64,000 nucleotides of DNA from Maledivibacter halophilus (GTDB taxonomy: Bacteria > Bacillota > Clostridia > Peptostreptococcales > Caminicellaceae), in NCBI RefSeq assembly GCF_900167445.1, contig NZ_FUZT01000006.1, positions 293,556 through 357,555 of the forward strand, written 5' to 3'. Below the pieces are notes generated by a model. That model was not told where the DNA came from and did no database searches. It saw only the letters and a list, made by a program, of their open reading frames with translations. Positions within the stretch are counted from its first letter, which is position 1; the number at the start of each line of letters is the position of its first letter. The translations under genes were made by a program, and so were the position numbers. Below are positions 8,994-17,270 of the stretch, one piece after another.

Positions 8994-9263
8994 CTATTTT
9001 CTTAATCCAAGTTTAGCAATTAAGGACCTATATCTTTCAATATCTTTATTCTTAAGATAATTTAATAGATTTCTTCTTTTACCTACCATTTTTAATAGAC
9101 CTCTTCTTGAGTGATGGTCTTTTTTATGAGCTTTTAAGTGCTCATTTAAATCATTAATCCTACGAGTAAGTAAAGAAATTTGTACCTCTGGAGAACCAGT
9201 ATCAGATTCATGAACCTTGTTCTCTTCAATTATCTTGTCCTTGATTTCTTTAGTTAATGTCAT
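8994..9263 (-). CDS. rpsO: 30S ribosomal protein S15
   Basis: Primary binder of the central domain of 16S rRNA, 89 aa, the usual length. Family signatures [16 protein letters not shown] (residues 21 to 36) and [20 protein letters not shown] (47 to 66) are intact. AGAGGAGGTG precedes the ATG. It has its own SigA-type promoter and a leader of about 80 nt, and a strong terminator downstream, so it is probably a separate transcription unit between ribF and pnp. Confidence 0.98.
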   Translation of the reverse strand: MTLTKEIKDKIIEENKVHESDTGSPEVQISLLTRRINDLNEHLKAHKKDHHSRRGLLKMVGKRRNLLNYLKNKDIERYRSLIAKLGLRK

Positions 9264-9343
9264 ATTTTCACCTCCTCTTAATAATCCCCTTATGCCTAGA
9301 AAATCGTCGGTGACTCGATAAACTGAGCAAAAGGTTTATCCGC
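9264..9343 (-). promoter_or_regulatory. 5' leader of rpsO, possible S15 autoregulatory site
   Basis: The predicted transcript leader holds a hairpin (GATAAAC / GTTTATC at 9317 to 9340) and CGAGTCACCGACGA before the ribosome site. S15 often represses its own synthesis through such leaders. The class of this one is not identified. Confidence 0.35.
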
Positions 9344-9349
9344 TATGAA

Positions 9350-9378
9350 ATTTTAACATAAAAAATGAAAATTGTAAA
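9350..9378 (-). promoter_or_regulatory. SigA-type promoter of rpsO
   Basis: TTTACA, 17 bases, TAAAAT on the minus strand: five of six matches in both boxes with ideal spacing. It begins a leader of about 80 nt. Confidence 0.6.
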
Positions 9379-9394
9379 TATAAATTTGAAATAT

Positions 9395-10321
9395 TCATAT
9401 ATTAAAATAGTTTTTGGCATAGTCAATATCTGTTTTTACTTGCTTATATAAATTTTCTACATTATCAAACTTTATATCATCCCTTATTTTGTGGAGAAAT
9501 TCCACTGTAACTTCTTTATCATATATGTTTTTACTAAAATCAAATATATAGGTCTCTATATTATAATTCCGCTGATTAAAAGTAGGATTAAAGCCCACAT
9601 TAGTTATACTCTTATATATAATTCTATCTATTACTGTTCTAGTTATGTAAACGCCAGATTTCGGTAGACATAGACTTAAATCCACCGATATGTTTGCGGT
9701 AGGAAAGCCTTGGGTTCCTCCAAATTGTTTACCTTTAATAACTCTACCGGTAATAGAATAATTTCTTCCAAGAAATAGATTTACCTTGTCAATTAAACCC
9801 TTTGACAATTGGCTTCTAATAGATGTGCTGCTAATAATTTCATTATCTATCTTTAAAGGCGGAACAACCGTCAAATCGAAATCATATTTTTGAGAAAATT
9901 CCTTTAACAGTTCTATATTTCCCTCTGCTTTTCTTCCAAAATGACAATCCCAACCAACTATAGCAGCTTTCATATTTAATTTTTTCAATAATATTTCTTC
10001 AATAAAATCCTCTGCTCTTATATTCTTTTGAAAATTATCAAATTTAACCATTACTAAAAAATCTATTCCCATCTTATAAAACAAATCTATTTTTTGCTTA
10101 TTATTTATAATAAGCCTAGGTGAATTCTTCGAATTTATTAATTCTCTTGGATGATTGGAAAAAGTATAAATAACGCTCTTTAAATTTTGCAGTTTACAAT
10201 CTTCCTTAAGGGTTTTAATAAGTGTTATATGGCCTTTATGAAGTCCGTCAAATGTTCCCAGAGAAACTCCAGTCATTTCTGTTAAACTGCCTATTTCCCC
10301 TAATGAATGTATTACTTCCAT
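9395..10321 (-). CDS. ribF: Bifunctional riboflavin kinase / FAD synthetase
   Basis: Makes FMN from riboflavin and then FAD, 308 aa. The amino-terminal nucleotidyltransferase domain has GTFDGLHKGH and STSIRSQLSKG. The carboxy-terminal flavokinase domain has FGGTQGFPTANI and the NVGFNPTF region. Start set at ATG 10321 (MEVIHSLGEIG), which follows GAGGAGAAG; five extra in-frame codons upstream include that ribosome site and are unlikely to be translated. It follows truB, the standard order, and is probably the last gene of the rimP to ribF operon. Confidence 0.95.
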   Translation of the reverse strand: MEVIHSLGEIGSLTEMTGVSLGTFDGLHKGHITLIKTLKEDCKLQNLKSVIYTFSNHPRELINSKNSPRLIINNKQKIDLFYKMGIDFLVMVKFDNFQKNIRAEDFIEEILLKKLNMKAAIVGWDCHFGRKAEGNIELLKEFSQKYDFDLTVVPPLKIDNEIISSTSIRSQLSKGLIDKVNLFLGRNYSITGRVIKGKQFGGTQGFPTANISVDLSLCLPKSGVYITRTVIDRIIYKSITNVGFNPTFNQRNYNIETYIFDFSKNIYDKEVTVEFLHKIRDDIKFDNVENLYKQVKTDIDYAKNYFNI

Positions 10322-10359
10322 TAAGCTTCTCCTCACTAATTTATAGTAATGCTAGTTCA

Positions 10360-11256
10360 TTATACAAATATTTTTTTGATTTTTATAAAAGAAGCATCTT
10401 TTCCTTTATTATAAATGCCAAGACCCATAAACCTATCATCTATATATAATCTAACTATGTCCTTGTTATTAATTTTTGAAGATAGCTTAAAGTCCTTTTC
10501 CCTTATAGGTACTCCATTAATAGTAGCTTTAGAAGCTGACAAAGCTATATCTGCTCTTGGAATATTCTTTAAAGGATAATCAATATTATATAAATATTGA
10601 TTTTTAATAGTATTTATATCTGCCTCAGCCAGCTCCTCTAGAGTTATTGAATTTTCAATCTCAAAGAGGCCACTTTCAAGTCTAGCTAAAAATGACATAT
10701 GTCCATCTGTATCTAAAGCCTTGGCTATATCATGACATAATGTTCTTATATATGTCCCCTTAGAACATTTTACATCAAAAAGAACCCTATTTTCAACTAT
10801 TCTTAAAATATTTAAATGATAAATAAAGATTTCTCTAGCTTCTCTTTCTACCTCTTTACCTTCTCTAGCAAGCTCATAAAGCTTCTTTCCTTTATATTTT
10901 AATGCAGAATACATAGGTGGAATTTGAAGCTGCTTTCCTATAAAAGCATTAAAAATATTAATAATATCCTCCTTAGCCACCTTTTTATCGGTAGTAGATA
11001 TGATATTTCCCCATCTATCCTGAGTATCTGTAGATGCTCCTAAAGTCAGCTCTCCTCTATAAGCTTTTGTATCACTTTGCATATACTCTATAATTTTAGT
11101 AGCTTTTCCTATACATATTGGTAGTACCCCTACAGCCATTGGGTCTAAAGTTCCGGTATGACCTACCTTTTTTATATTTAATTTCCTTCTAACAAAAGAA
11201 ACAACGTCATGGGATGTCATATTTGGTGGTTTTAAAATATTTAATATACCTTTCAT
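10360..11256 (-). CDS. truB: tRNA pseudouridine(55) synthase
   Basis: Isomerises U55 in the T-loop of tRNAs, 298 aa. The catalytic Asp is in HTGTLDPMAVGVLP near residue 39. The second family block MYSALKYKGKKLYELAR and the later KCSKGTYIRTL are present. It starts eight bases after nrnA and ends 38 bases before ribF, matching the conserved nusA-infB-rbfA-nrnA-truB-ribF series. Confidence 0.96.
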   Translation of the reverse strand: MKGILNILKPPNMTSHDVVSFVRRKLNIKKVGHTGTLDPMAVGVLPICIGKATKIIEYMQSDTKAYRGELTLGASTDTQDRWGNIISTTDKKVAKEDIINIFNAFIGKQLQIPPMYSALKYKGKKLYELAREGKEVEREAREIFIYHLNILRIVENRVLFDVKCSKGTYIRTLCHDIAKALDTDGHMSFLARLESGLFEIENSITLEELAEADINTIKNQYLYNIDYPLKNIPRADIALSASKATINGVPIREKDFKLSSKINNKDIVRLYIDDRFMGLGIYNKGKDASFIKIKKIFV

Positions 11257-11264
11257 GGCTTCAC

Positions 11265-12230
11265 CTATAATTTATTCCTTAATTTTTCTTTTATCTTCTC
11301 TTTAGCATTTATCATAGTATCAAAAATAGTGCAGCCCGATGCTTTTTTATGTCCACCGCCATTAAATTCCCCTGCAATTAAGCTTACATCAAAATAATAC
11401 TTAGATCTAAAGCCTACCTTTATTTCATTAAAGGATAGCTCCTTTAAAAAAACAGCTACCTCAACGCCTTCTATATCTCGTGCATATTCTATAATACCAT
11501 CGGAATTTGAGGGAGAAATATTATTTTCTTCAAACATTTTATTTGTCACATGTATCATTGCAAGCTTCCCATCATAGTGGATTTCAAGAGTATTTAAAGC
11601 ATCGGATAAAAGTTTTATTTTATTCATAGGTTTATTCTGATAAAGCATAGTAACTATAAACGTAGAATCAATACCTTTTTCTAACAAATCTGCTGCTATT
11701 CTTAATGTTTTTGGAGTAGTATTACTATATTTAAAACTTCCAGTGTCAGTAGATAAGGATACATAAAGATATGTAGAAATATCTTTATCAAGTTCAATCT
11801 CTAAATCATTAATAATTTTATATATAATTTCACCACATGAAGAAGCATTACTGTCAACTAAATTGTATTTCCCAAAATTTATATTGGTTTTATGGTGATC
11901 TATGTTTAAGATTTCATCATTTAAATCTAATAGTTCCCTTCTATCACCTAGTCTTTCAATATCACTAGTATCTATAGTTACAATCAAATCAGGTTTAAAA
12001 TCCAAGCTTAAAAAGGTTTTGGTAGACATAATACTATTATGGTTTATCATAAAATTTAAATTTGATGGAATTTCATCATCAATTAGAATCAATGCCTTTT
12101 TACCCAAAATCTCAAGAGTCCTTTTTAAGGCCAAGGAAGAACCTAAAGTATCTCCATCAGGAAGTATATGGGGAAGAATAATTATTTTTTGGCTTCCCCT
12201 TAATAAATTTAGAATATTATTCATCATCAT
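11265..12230 (-). CDS. nrnA: DHH/DHHA1 phosphoesterase, NrnA-type nanoRNase / pAp phosphatase
   Basis: Bifunctional oligoribonuclease and 3'-phosphoadenosine 5'-phosphate phosphatase family, 321 aa. The metal-binding motifs are HILPDGDTLGS near residue 20 and the diagnostic DHHKTN near residue 110. The DHHA1 domain ends with GGGHKKASGC. Three consecutive or near ATG codons overlap the rbfA stop, and the first is used here; the exact start is uncertain by two residues. The overlap suggests coupling to rbfA. Confidence 0.93.
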   Translation of the reverse strand: MMMNNILNLLRGSQKIIILPHILPDGDTLGSSLALKRTLEILGKKALILIDDEIPSNLNFMINHNSIMSTKTFLSLDFKPDLIVTIDTSDIERLGDRRELLDLNDEILNIDHHKTNINFGKYNLVDSNASSCGEIIYKIINDLEIELDKDISTYLYVSLSTDTGSFKYSNTTPKTLRIAADLLEKGIDSTFIVTMLYQNKPMNKIKLLSDALNTLEIHYDGKLAMIHVTNKMFEENNISPSNSDGIIEYARDIEGVEVAVFLKELSFNEIKVGFRSKYYFDVSLIAGEFNGGGHKKASGCTIFDTMINAKEKIKEKLRNKL

Positions 12231-12600
12231 CTTCCACTTTTCCCCTAGGATCTTTGTCTTTATTTAATTTTTCAATGAGCTTACTCATATACACTCCCTG
12301 TTTAATTGAATTATCAGATTTAAATATTGGCTCAGGTGTATATCTAAGCTTTAAATGCTTTCCCAATTCTCTCCTGACAAAACCCTTGGCATTATTCAAA
12401 GCATCTATAGTTTCTGTGTCATCTGATTTGGAATCAAATGTACTAACATATATATTGGTATATCTTAAATCACCGGTTGTGTCAACATGAGTAACACTTG
12501 TAAATTTTGAAATTCTAGGATCCTTTAATTCATTCATTATAAGATTACTAACAATCTTCTTTATTTCTTCGGAAATCCTACTAGTTCTAGAGTAACGCAT
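12217..12600 (-). CDS. rbfA: 30S ribosome-binding factor A
   Basis: Ribosome maturation factor needed for 16S rRNA 5'-end processing and cold growth, 127 aa. The KH-type fold is recognised by RTSRISEEIKKIVSNLIM at the start, LKDPRISKF, and LGKHLKLRYTPEPIF. The acidic tail overlaps nrnA. AGGATGGTG precedes the ATG. A gap of 241 bases to infB, with a palindromic element and a hairpin, interrupts the otherwise tight operon. Confidence 0.96.
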   Translation of the reverse strand: MRYSRTSRISEEIKKIVSNLIMNELKDPRISKFTSVTHVDTTGDLRYTNIYVSTFDSKSDDTETIDALNNAKGFVRRELGKHLKLRYTPEPIFKSDNSIKQGVYMSKLIEKLNKDKDPRGKVEDDDE

Positions 12601-12626
12601 TTTTTCACCATCCTTAATAGGTTAAC

Positions 12627-12727
12627 TATAGTGAAACAATCTCTAACTTTAATTTATATATTTTAAAACCACTTATGCTTTTAGACTTTCTTAATATATA
12701 AATTTACCTTCTAATTTTCTCACTATA
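12627..12727. repeat. Palindromic intergenic element, copy C
   Basis: The 101-bp element has terminal inverted repeats TATAGTGA / TCACTATA and internal arms AATTTATATA / TATATAAATT. The arms align throughout with almost equal spacing, so the whole unit would fold as one hairpin. The outer sequence TATAGTGAAACAA recurs near 1604. Probably a MITE-like remnant inserted between infB and rbfA. Confidence 0.5.
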
Positions 12728-12764
12728 CAGTCATGCTACCTAAAGTCTAAAATAAATTTTACTC

Positions 12765-12817
12765 AAATAATAAAAGCTTCTACATTCTTTCATCAAAAAT
12801 TATTAATCTTTAGAAGC
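12765..12817 (-). terminator. Possible terminator or hairpin after infB
   Basis: On the minus strand GCTTCTA and TAGAAGC bracket a long A/T-rich loop and are followed by TTTTATTATTT. The loop of about 28 bases makes it a weak terminator that may only attenuate transcription into rbfA. Confidence 0.4.
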
Positions 12818-12841
12818 AGCATCACTATACAAATAGTTAAG

Positions 12842-14923
12842 CTATATCTTTTTTATTTCCTCGATTACATATGATTCAATAATATCTCCTTCTTTGACAT
12901 CATTGTAATTTTCGATTCCTATACCACACTCATATCCAGTTAAAACTTCCCTTACATCATCTTTAAATCTTTTTAATGAAGAGATTTTTCCATCATGTAT
13001 AACAATTCCATCTCTAACAAGCCGTATATTTGAATTTCTAGTAACCTTACCTTCTTGAACATATCCCCCAGCAATAACACCAACATTTGGCACTTTAAAG
13101 GTGGCCCTTACTTCTATCTTACCCAGCACAACCTCTTTATACTCAGGATCTAACATACCCTTCATGGCAGCTTCTATATCTTCTATAGCCTCATATATAA
13201 TTCTATAGGTCTTAAGCTCTATGCTTTCTCTTTCAGCCATATTTGTAACACTGGAAGATGGTCTTACATTGAAACCAATAATTATAGCATTAGAAGCAGA
13301 TGCAAGTAATATATCTGATTCTGTCACTGTTCCCACGGCACCATGAATAACATTAACCCTTACTTCTTCATTACTTAATTTAAGAAGTGATTGCTTTAAT
13401 GCTTCTACTGAACCTTGAGCATCAGCTTTAACAATGACATTCAAATCCTTTACTTTGCCTTCTTGAATTTGTTCAAAAAGATCTTCTAATGATACTCTTT
13501 GACTGGATTTTAAGTTCTTTTCTCTTATTTTTTGCTGACGTCTTTCAGCAATTTTCCTAGCAGTTTTATCATCTTTAACTATTTGAAATCTATCACCGGC
13601 CTCGGGTACATCAGAAAGCCCCTGTATCTCAACGGCAGACGAAGGACCTACCTTTGTTACCCTTTCACCTTTATCATTAATCATAGCCCTTATTCTTCCA
13701 TGGGTATGTCCAGCTACTACTGAATCCCCTACACTTAAGGTTCCAGTTTGAACAATTACTGTAGCAACAGGCCCTCTTCCCTTATTAAGCTCCGACTCTA
13801 TTATTGTACCAATAGCTGGCCTATTTGGATTGGCTTTAAGCTCTTGCATTTCCGAAACTAGAATAATCATTTCAAGTAGTTGGTCAATACCTTCACCTTT
13901 TAGGGCTGAAACAGATACTGAAACAACATCGCCGCCCCATTCTTCTATTAAAACTCCATGCTCTGCTAATTCTTGTTTAACTCTATCAGGATTTGCATTA
14001 GGTTTATCAATTTTATTTACCGCAACAATCAATGGCACTTCAGCAGCCTTTGCATGATTTATGGCTTCAATAGTTTGAGGCATAACACCATCATCTGCTG
14101 CAACTACTAAAATGGCAATATCAGTAATTTCCGCACCTCTGGCACGGAGTGTAGTAAAGGCTTCATGACCAGGAGTATCTAAAAATACGATCTTTTCACC
14201 ATTAATTTTAACCTCTGAAGCCCCTATATGTTGGGTTATTCCACCGGCTTCTCCAGCTGTAACCTTAGTCTTCCTTATGGCATCTAAAAGAGAGGTTTTT
14301 CCATGGTCAACATGTCCCATAACAGTTACAATTGGTGCTCTCTTTACTAAATCCTCTGGATTGTCAACTATTTGTTCAAGAATATCCTCATCCTCTTCCT
14401 CTTCTTCCTCTATAGTTTCCTTAATAGCTTTTATTCCATATTCCTCTGCTATTATTTCCACAGTATCAAAGTCTATTTCCTGATTTACAGCAGCCATTAT
14501 TCCTAAATTTACCAGCTTCATAATTATCTCATTGGGCTCTACACCTATTCTTTCTGCTAAATCCTTTACAATTGTTTTTTCAGAAAATATTAGTTCCTTA
14601 TTATCATTATTAGTATTTTGATTAGCCAAATTCTCTTCCTCTCTCTTTTCATCTCTATCTTTTTTATTTTTGGAAACTTCCTTATTATTTGCATTGCTGA
14701 CTGAGTTTTCATTTGATTTATTACTAGCATCTTTATTATTAGCCTCTTTATTACTATCTTCCTTTTTTTCATGATAGTATTCAAGGATAAGTTTTGCATC
14801 CTCATCCTCTAGAGTACTCATATGATTAACTACCTCTAGGTCAAATTCTTTGAGTTTTAATATAAGCTCTTTACTTGATAAACCTATTTTCTTTGCTAAT
14901 TGATAAACTCTAATTTTTGACAC
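12842..14923 (-). CDS. infB: Translation initiation factor IF-2
   Basis: GTPase that brings initiator tRNA to the 30S subunit, 693 aa. Two IF2_N helical domains lie at the amino end ([15 protein letters not shown] and [13 protein letters not shown]), joined by an Asn/Lys-rich linker. The G domain has [19 protein letters not shown] and NKIDKP, followed by domains II to IV. Start set at GTG 14923 ([11 protein letters not shown]), six bases after AGGGGGTG; an in-frame GTG three codons earlier overlaps the ribosome site. Shorter than many homologues because the linker is brief. Confidence 0.96.
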   Translation of the reverse strand: MSKIRVYQLAKKIGLSSKELILKLKEFDLEVVNHMSTLEDEDAKLILEYYHEKKEDSNKEANNKDASNKSNENSVSNANNKEVSKNKKDRDEKREEENLANQNTNNDNKELIFSEKTIVKDLAERIGVEPNEIIMKLVNLGIMAAVNQEIDFDTVEIIAEEYGIKAIKETIEEEEEEDEDILEQIVDNPEDLVKRAPIVTVMGHVDHGKTSLLDAIRKTKVTAGEAGGITQHIGASEVKINGEKIVFLDTPGHEAFTTLRARGAEITDIAILVVAADDGVMPQTIEAINHAKAAEVPLIVAVNKIDKPNANPDRVKQELAEHGVLIEEWGGDVVSVSVSALKGEGIDQLLEMIILVSEMQELKANPNRPAIGTIIESELNKGRGPVATVIVQTGTLSVGDSVVAGHTHGRIRAMINDKGERVTKVGPSSAVEIQGLSDVPEAGDRFQIVKDDKTARKIAERRQQKIREKNLKSSQRVSLEDLFEQIQEGKVKDLNVIVKADAQGSVEALKQSLLKLSNEEVRVNVIHGAVGTVTESDILLASASNAIIIGFNVRPSSSVTNMAERESIELKTYRIIYEAIEDIEAAMKGMLDPEYKEVVLGKIEVRATFKVPNVGVIAGGYVQEGKVTRNSNIRLVRDGIVIHDGKISSLKRFKDDVREVLTGYECGIGIENYNDVKEGDIIESYVIEEIKKI

Positions 14924-14950
14924 ATATTTCACCCCCTAAAGTATTGACGA

Positions 14951-15259
14951 TTATACACCGTCATTATACAGGTCCATAATTTTCTTAGAAAAATCACCAT
15001 CCTTAATTCCAAATATCCCTCTTTTATATTTTCCTATTGCATTCGATAATTCATTTTTATTGGAATAAATCATATATGGAATATTTTTTGAATTGCAAAG
15101 CCTTACAAATTTATTCTTACTATTTTCTGATGTATCCTGGGTAATAATTAAAAGCTTAATTTTATTTTTCTTTATATAGAGCTCACAGGTGTTTTCACCT
15201 GAATAAAGGTTACCGGATTTTTGAGCAAAGCCTAAGAGTGATAAAATCTTATTCTTCAT
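14951..15259 (-). CDS. ylxQ: YlxQ, L7Ae-family RNA-binding protein
   Basis: Small L7Ae/L30e-type protein of 102 aa, related to kink-turn RNA binders. It has LLGFAQKSGNLYSGENT at the amino end and a central strand KIKLLIITQDTSENSK. It overlaps the end of ylxR by 11 bases and lies just upstream of infB, its constant place in low-GC Gram-positives. The cellular role is not settled. Confidence 0.9.
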   Translation of the reverse strand: MKNKILSLLGFAQKSGNLYSGENTCELYIKKNKIKLLIITQDTSENSKNKFVRLCNSKNIPYMIYSNKNELSNAIGKYKRGIFGIKDGDFSKKIMDLYNDGV

Positions 15260-15521
15260 TATTATTAAGCTCCTCCATCAATCTCTCATATATATCCTTT
15301 GAAACCTCTTGCTGAAAGGCTCTATTAAGAGATTTTTTCTTCTGAGCTGATTTTAAGCACTCTTCATTAGGACAAATATAAGCACCTCTTCCATGGGCTT
15401 TTCCAGTAAAATCTACATTGATTTCACCATTTTTATTTTTTACAATCCTAATTAATTCCTTTTTATTCTTCTGTTCATTACAGCCCACGCACTTTCTAAG
15501 AGGTATTTTTCTTTTTTTCAT
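15249..15521 (-). CDS. ylxR: YlxR (RnpM) family RNA-binding protein
   Basis: Basic 90-residue protein. The family blocks PLRKCVGCNEQKNKKELIRI and GRGAYICPNEECL are present, giving two CxxC-like pairs. The family has been linked to RNase P modulation in Bacillus (RnpM). It lies between nusA and ylxQ and overlaps ylxQ, so the three are translated together. GGGAGGT precedes the ATG. Confidence 0.92.
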   Translation of the reverse strand: MKKRKIPLRKCVGCNEQKNKKELIRIVKNKNGEINVDFTGKAHGRGAYICPNEECLKSAQKKKSLNRAFQQEVSKDIYERLMEELNNNEE

Positions 15522-15554
15522 AATTATACCTCCCTCTTAAGCTAGTATTTTCTT

Positions 15555-16610
15555 CTAAGCTTCTAAAGAACCTTCATATTGTGATTCACTTTTTATATCT
15601 ATCTTCCATCCCGTAAGCTTAGCAGCAAGTCTTGCATTTTGCCCTTCTTTGCCAATAGCCAGAGATAATTGATAATCCGGTACAACTACTAAAGCAGACT
15701 TATCATTGCTAGTATCGTTTATAACAGCTTTTAGTACCTTTGAAGGACTCAATGAATTGGAAATAAATTTAGCTGGATCTTCATCGTATTTGATAATGTC
15801 AATTTTTTCTCCCCTAAGTTCATCTACTATATTTTGAACCCTTGCACCTCTTTGGCCAACGCATGCACCAACAGGATCTATATTAGGATCTGAAGAGTAA
15901 ACTGCTATCTTTGTTCTAGATCCTGCTTCTCTAGACACACCCTTAATTTCAACAGTTCCATCGTGAATCTCCGGAACCTCTAATTCAAATAATCTTTTTA
16001 CAAGACCAGGATGGGTTCTGGAAACCACAATTTGTGGTCCCTTAGTAGTCTTTTTAACTTCAACAATATAGGTTTTTAATCTGACACCGTGTTTATATAT
16101 TTCACCTTGAATTTGTTCATTTGCAAGTAATACCGCTTCGATTTTCCCAAGATTTATATAAACTGTTCCCTTACTAATTCTTTGAACAATTCCAGTAACT
16201 ATTTCACTTTCCCTATTTACATATTCTTCAAAAATCACATTTCTTTCAGCTTCTCTTATTCTCTGAACAACCACTTGTTTAGCAGTTTGTGCAGCAATTC
16301 TACCAAAATTTCTAGGTGTTACTTCTTTTTCAACAATATCTTCCACTTCATAATTCGGATCTATTTTTTTAGCATCTTCTAAGCTTATTTCAAACAATTC
16401 ATTTTCTACATTTTCCACTACCTCTTTACGTGAATAAACTTTTACAGATCCGTTATCTCTATTTATTGTAACTTTTACATTTTGAGCTGATCCAAAATTC
16501 TTTTTATAAGCAGTAATTAACGCAGCTTCAATAGCATCGATTAGCGTTTCCTTAGATATCCCCTTTTCCTTTTCCAACTGACTTAAGGCATCAAACAACT
16601 CATTATTCAC
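15555..16610 (-). CDS. nusA: Transcription termination/antitermination factor NusA
   Basis: RNA polymerase-associated elongation factor, 351 aa, the length expected for the short Gram-positive form without acidic repeats. Domains in order: N-terminal domain (1 to 125), S1 ([18 protein letters not shown], near 137), KH1 ([17 protein letters not shown], near 245) and KH2 ([16 protein letters not shown], near 323). The GTG start at 16610 follows GGGGGTATAAATT. It begins three bases after rimP. Confidence 0.97.
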   Translation of the reverse strand: MNNELFDALSQLEKEKGISKETLIDAIEAALITAYKKNFGSAQNVKVTINRDNGSVKVYSRKEVVENVENELFEISLEDAKKIDPNYEVEDIVEKEVTPRNFGRIAAQTAKQVVVQRIREAERNVIFEEYVNRESEIVTGIVQRISKGTVYINLGKIEAVLLANEQIQGEIYKHGVRLKTYIVEVKKTTKGPQIVVSRTHPGLVKRLFELEVPEIHDGTVEIKGVSREAGSRTKIAVYSSDPNIDPVGACVGQRGARVQNIVDELRGEKIDIIKYDEDPAKFISNSLSPSKVLKAVINDTSNDKSALVVVPDYQLSLAIGKEGQNARLAAKLTGWKIDIKSESQYEGSLEA

Positions 16611-16613
16611 AAT

Positions 16614-17090
16614 TTATACCCCCTGATCGAAGTTCATTAAAAGCTTAATCAAAGCAACTTTATCCCTGGTAATCTCAACAATTGCTTTTCCTTGTCTCTC
16701 GATTATAATCTTACCATCCTTAAGTCCCAATAATTTCCCCTTAATAATCTTTTCACCATTTAATGGATGATATAGACGAGCTTCTACAAACCTTCCCTTA
16801 TATTTCACAAAATCTTTATCTTTTTTAAGTGGCCTTTCTATGCCAGGTGATGATACTTCAAGAAAATAGTTTTCTTTAATAGGGTCTAATTTATCAAGGG
16901 CCCCACTCAAATATTCACTAACTTCCTGACAATCATCTAATGACAATCCACTTTCTTTATCTAAATATACTCTAAGATATCTATGCTCGCCTTCTTTAAC
17001 AAATTCTACTTCCACTAATTCTATATCCTTATCCTTTATGAATGGTAAAACAATTTCTTTAACTATATCTACAACTCGTTTCCTTTTCAA
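16614..17090 (-). CDS. rimP: Ribosome maturation factor RimP
   Basis: Assists 30S subunit assembly, 158 aa. Family motifs are VEVEFVKEGEHRYLRVYLDK, GLSLDDCQEVS and YFLEVSSPGIERPLK. I chose the TTG at 17090 because AGGAGG lies six bases upstream; another in-frame TTG two codons earlier is only one base from that site. First gene of the rimP-nusA-ylxR-ylxQ-infB operon, with a SigA-type promoter at 17240 to 17268. Confidence 0.93.
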   Translation of the reverse strand: MKRKRVVDIVKEIVLPFIKDKDIELVEVEFVKEGEHRYLRVYLDKESGLSLDDCQEVSEYLSGALDKLDPIKENYFLEVSSPGIERPLKKDKDFVKYKGRFVEARLYHPLNGEKIIKGKLLGLKDGKIIIERQGKAIVEITRDKVALIKLLMNFDQGV

Positions 17091-17187
17091 AGTCAAACCT
17101 CCTTTATAATTTTAATTATAACCGTATTTTTCCGTAAAATACTACACTATATACCTATAAGAATGAAACTAAAGTTGAAACAATGAC

Positions 17188-17213
17188 AAAGAGTGGGGAG
17201 AAACCCACTCTTT
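17188..17213 (-). promoter_or_regulatory. GC-rich hairpin in the rimP leader
   Basis: AAAGAGTGGG pairs with CCCACTCTTT around a six-base loop, about 20 nt into the predicted rimP transcript. The following TTTGTCATTGTTTC is a poor terminator tail. It may end read-through from polC or protect the 5' end of the mRNA. Confidence 0.5.
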
Positions 17214-17239
17214 AGAGAATTACACATTATTATATGGAA

Positions 17240-17268
17240 ATTATATCATAAACAGTAAATGTGTGCAA
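17240..17268 (-). promoter_or_regulatory. SigA-type promoter of the rimP-nusA-infB operon
   Basis: TTGCAC, 17 bases, TATAAT on the minus strand, immediately after the polC stop codon. Perfect -10 box and ideal spacing. Confidence 0.75.
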
Positions 17269-17270
17269 CT

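Noticed and set aside
17188..17213. Terminator of polC
   Set aside because: The stem is strong but the tail TTTGTCATTGTTTC is not a T run, and the hairpin lies downstream of the rimP promoter. I list it as a leader hairpin instead.
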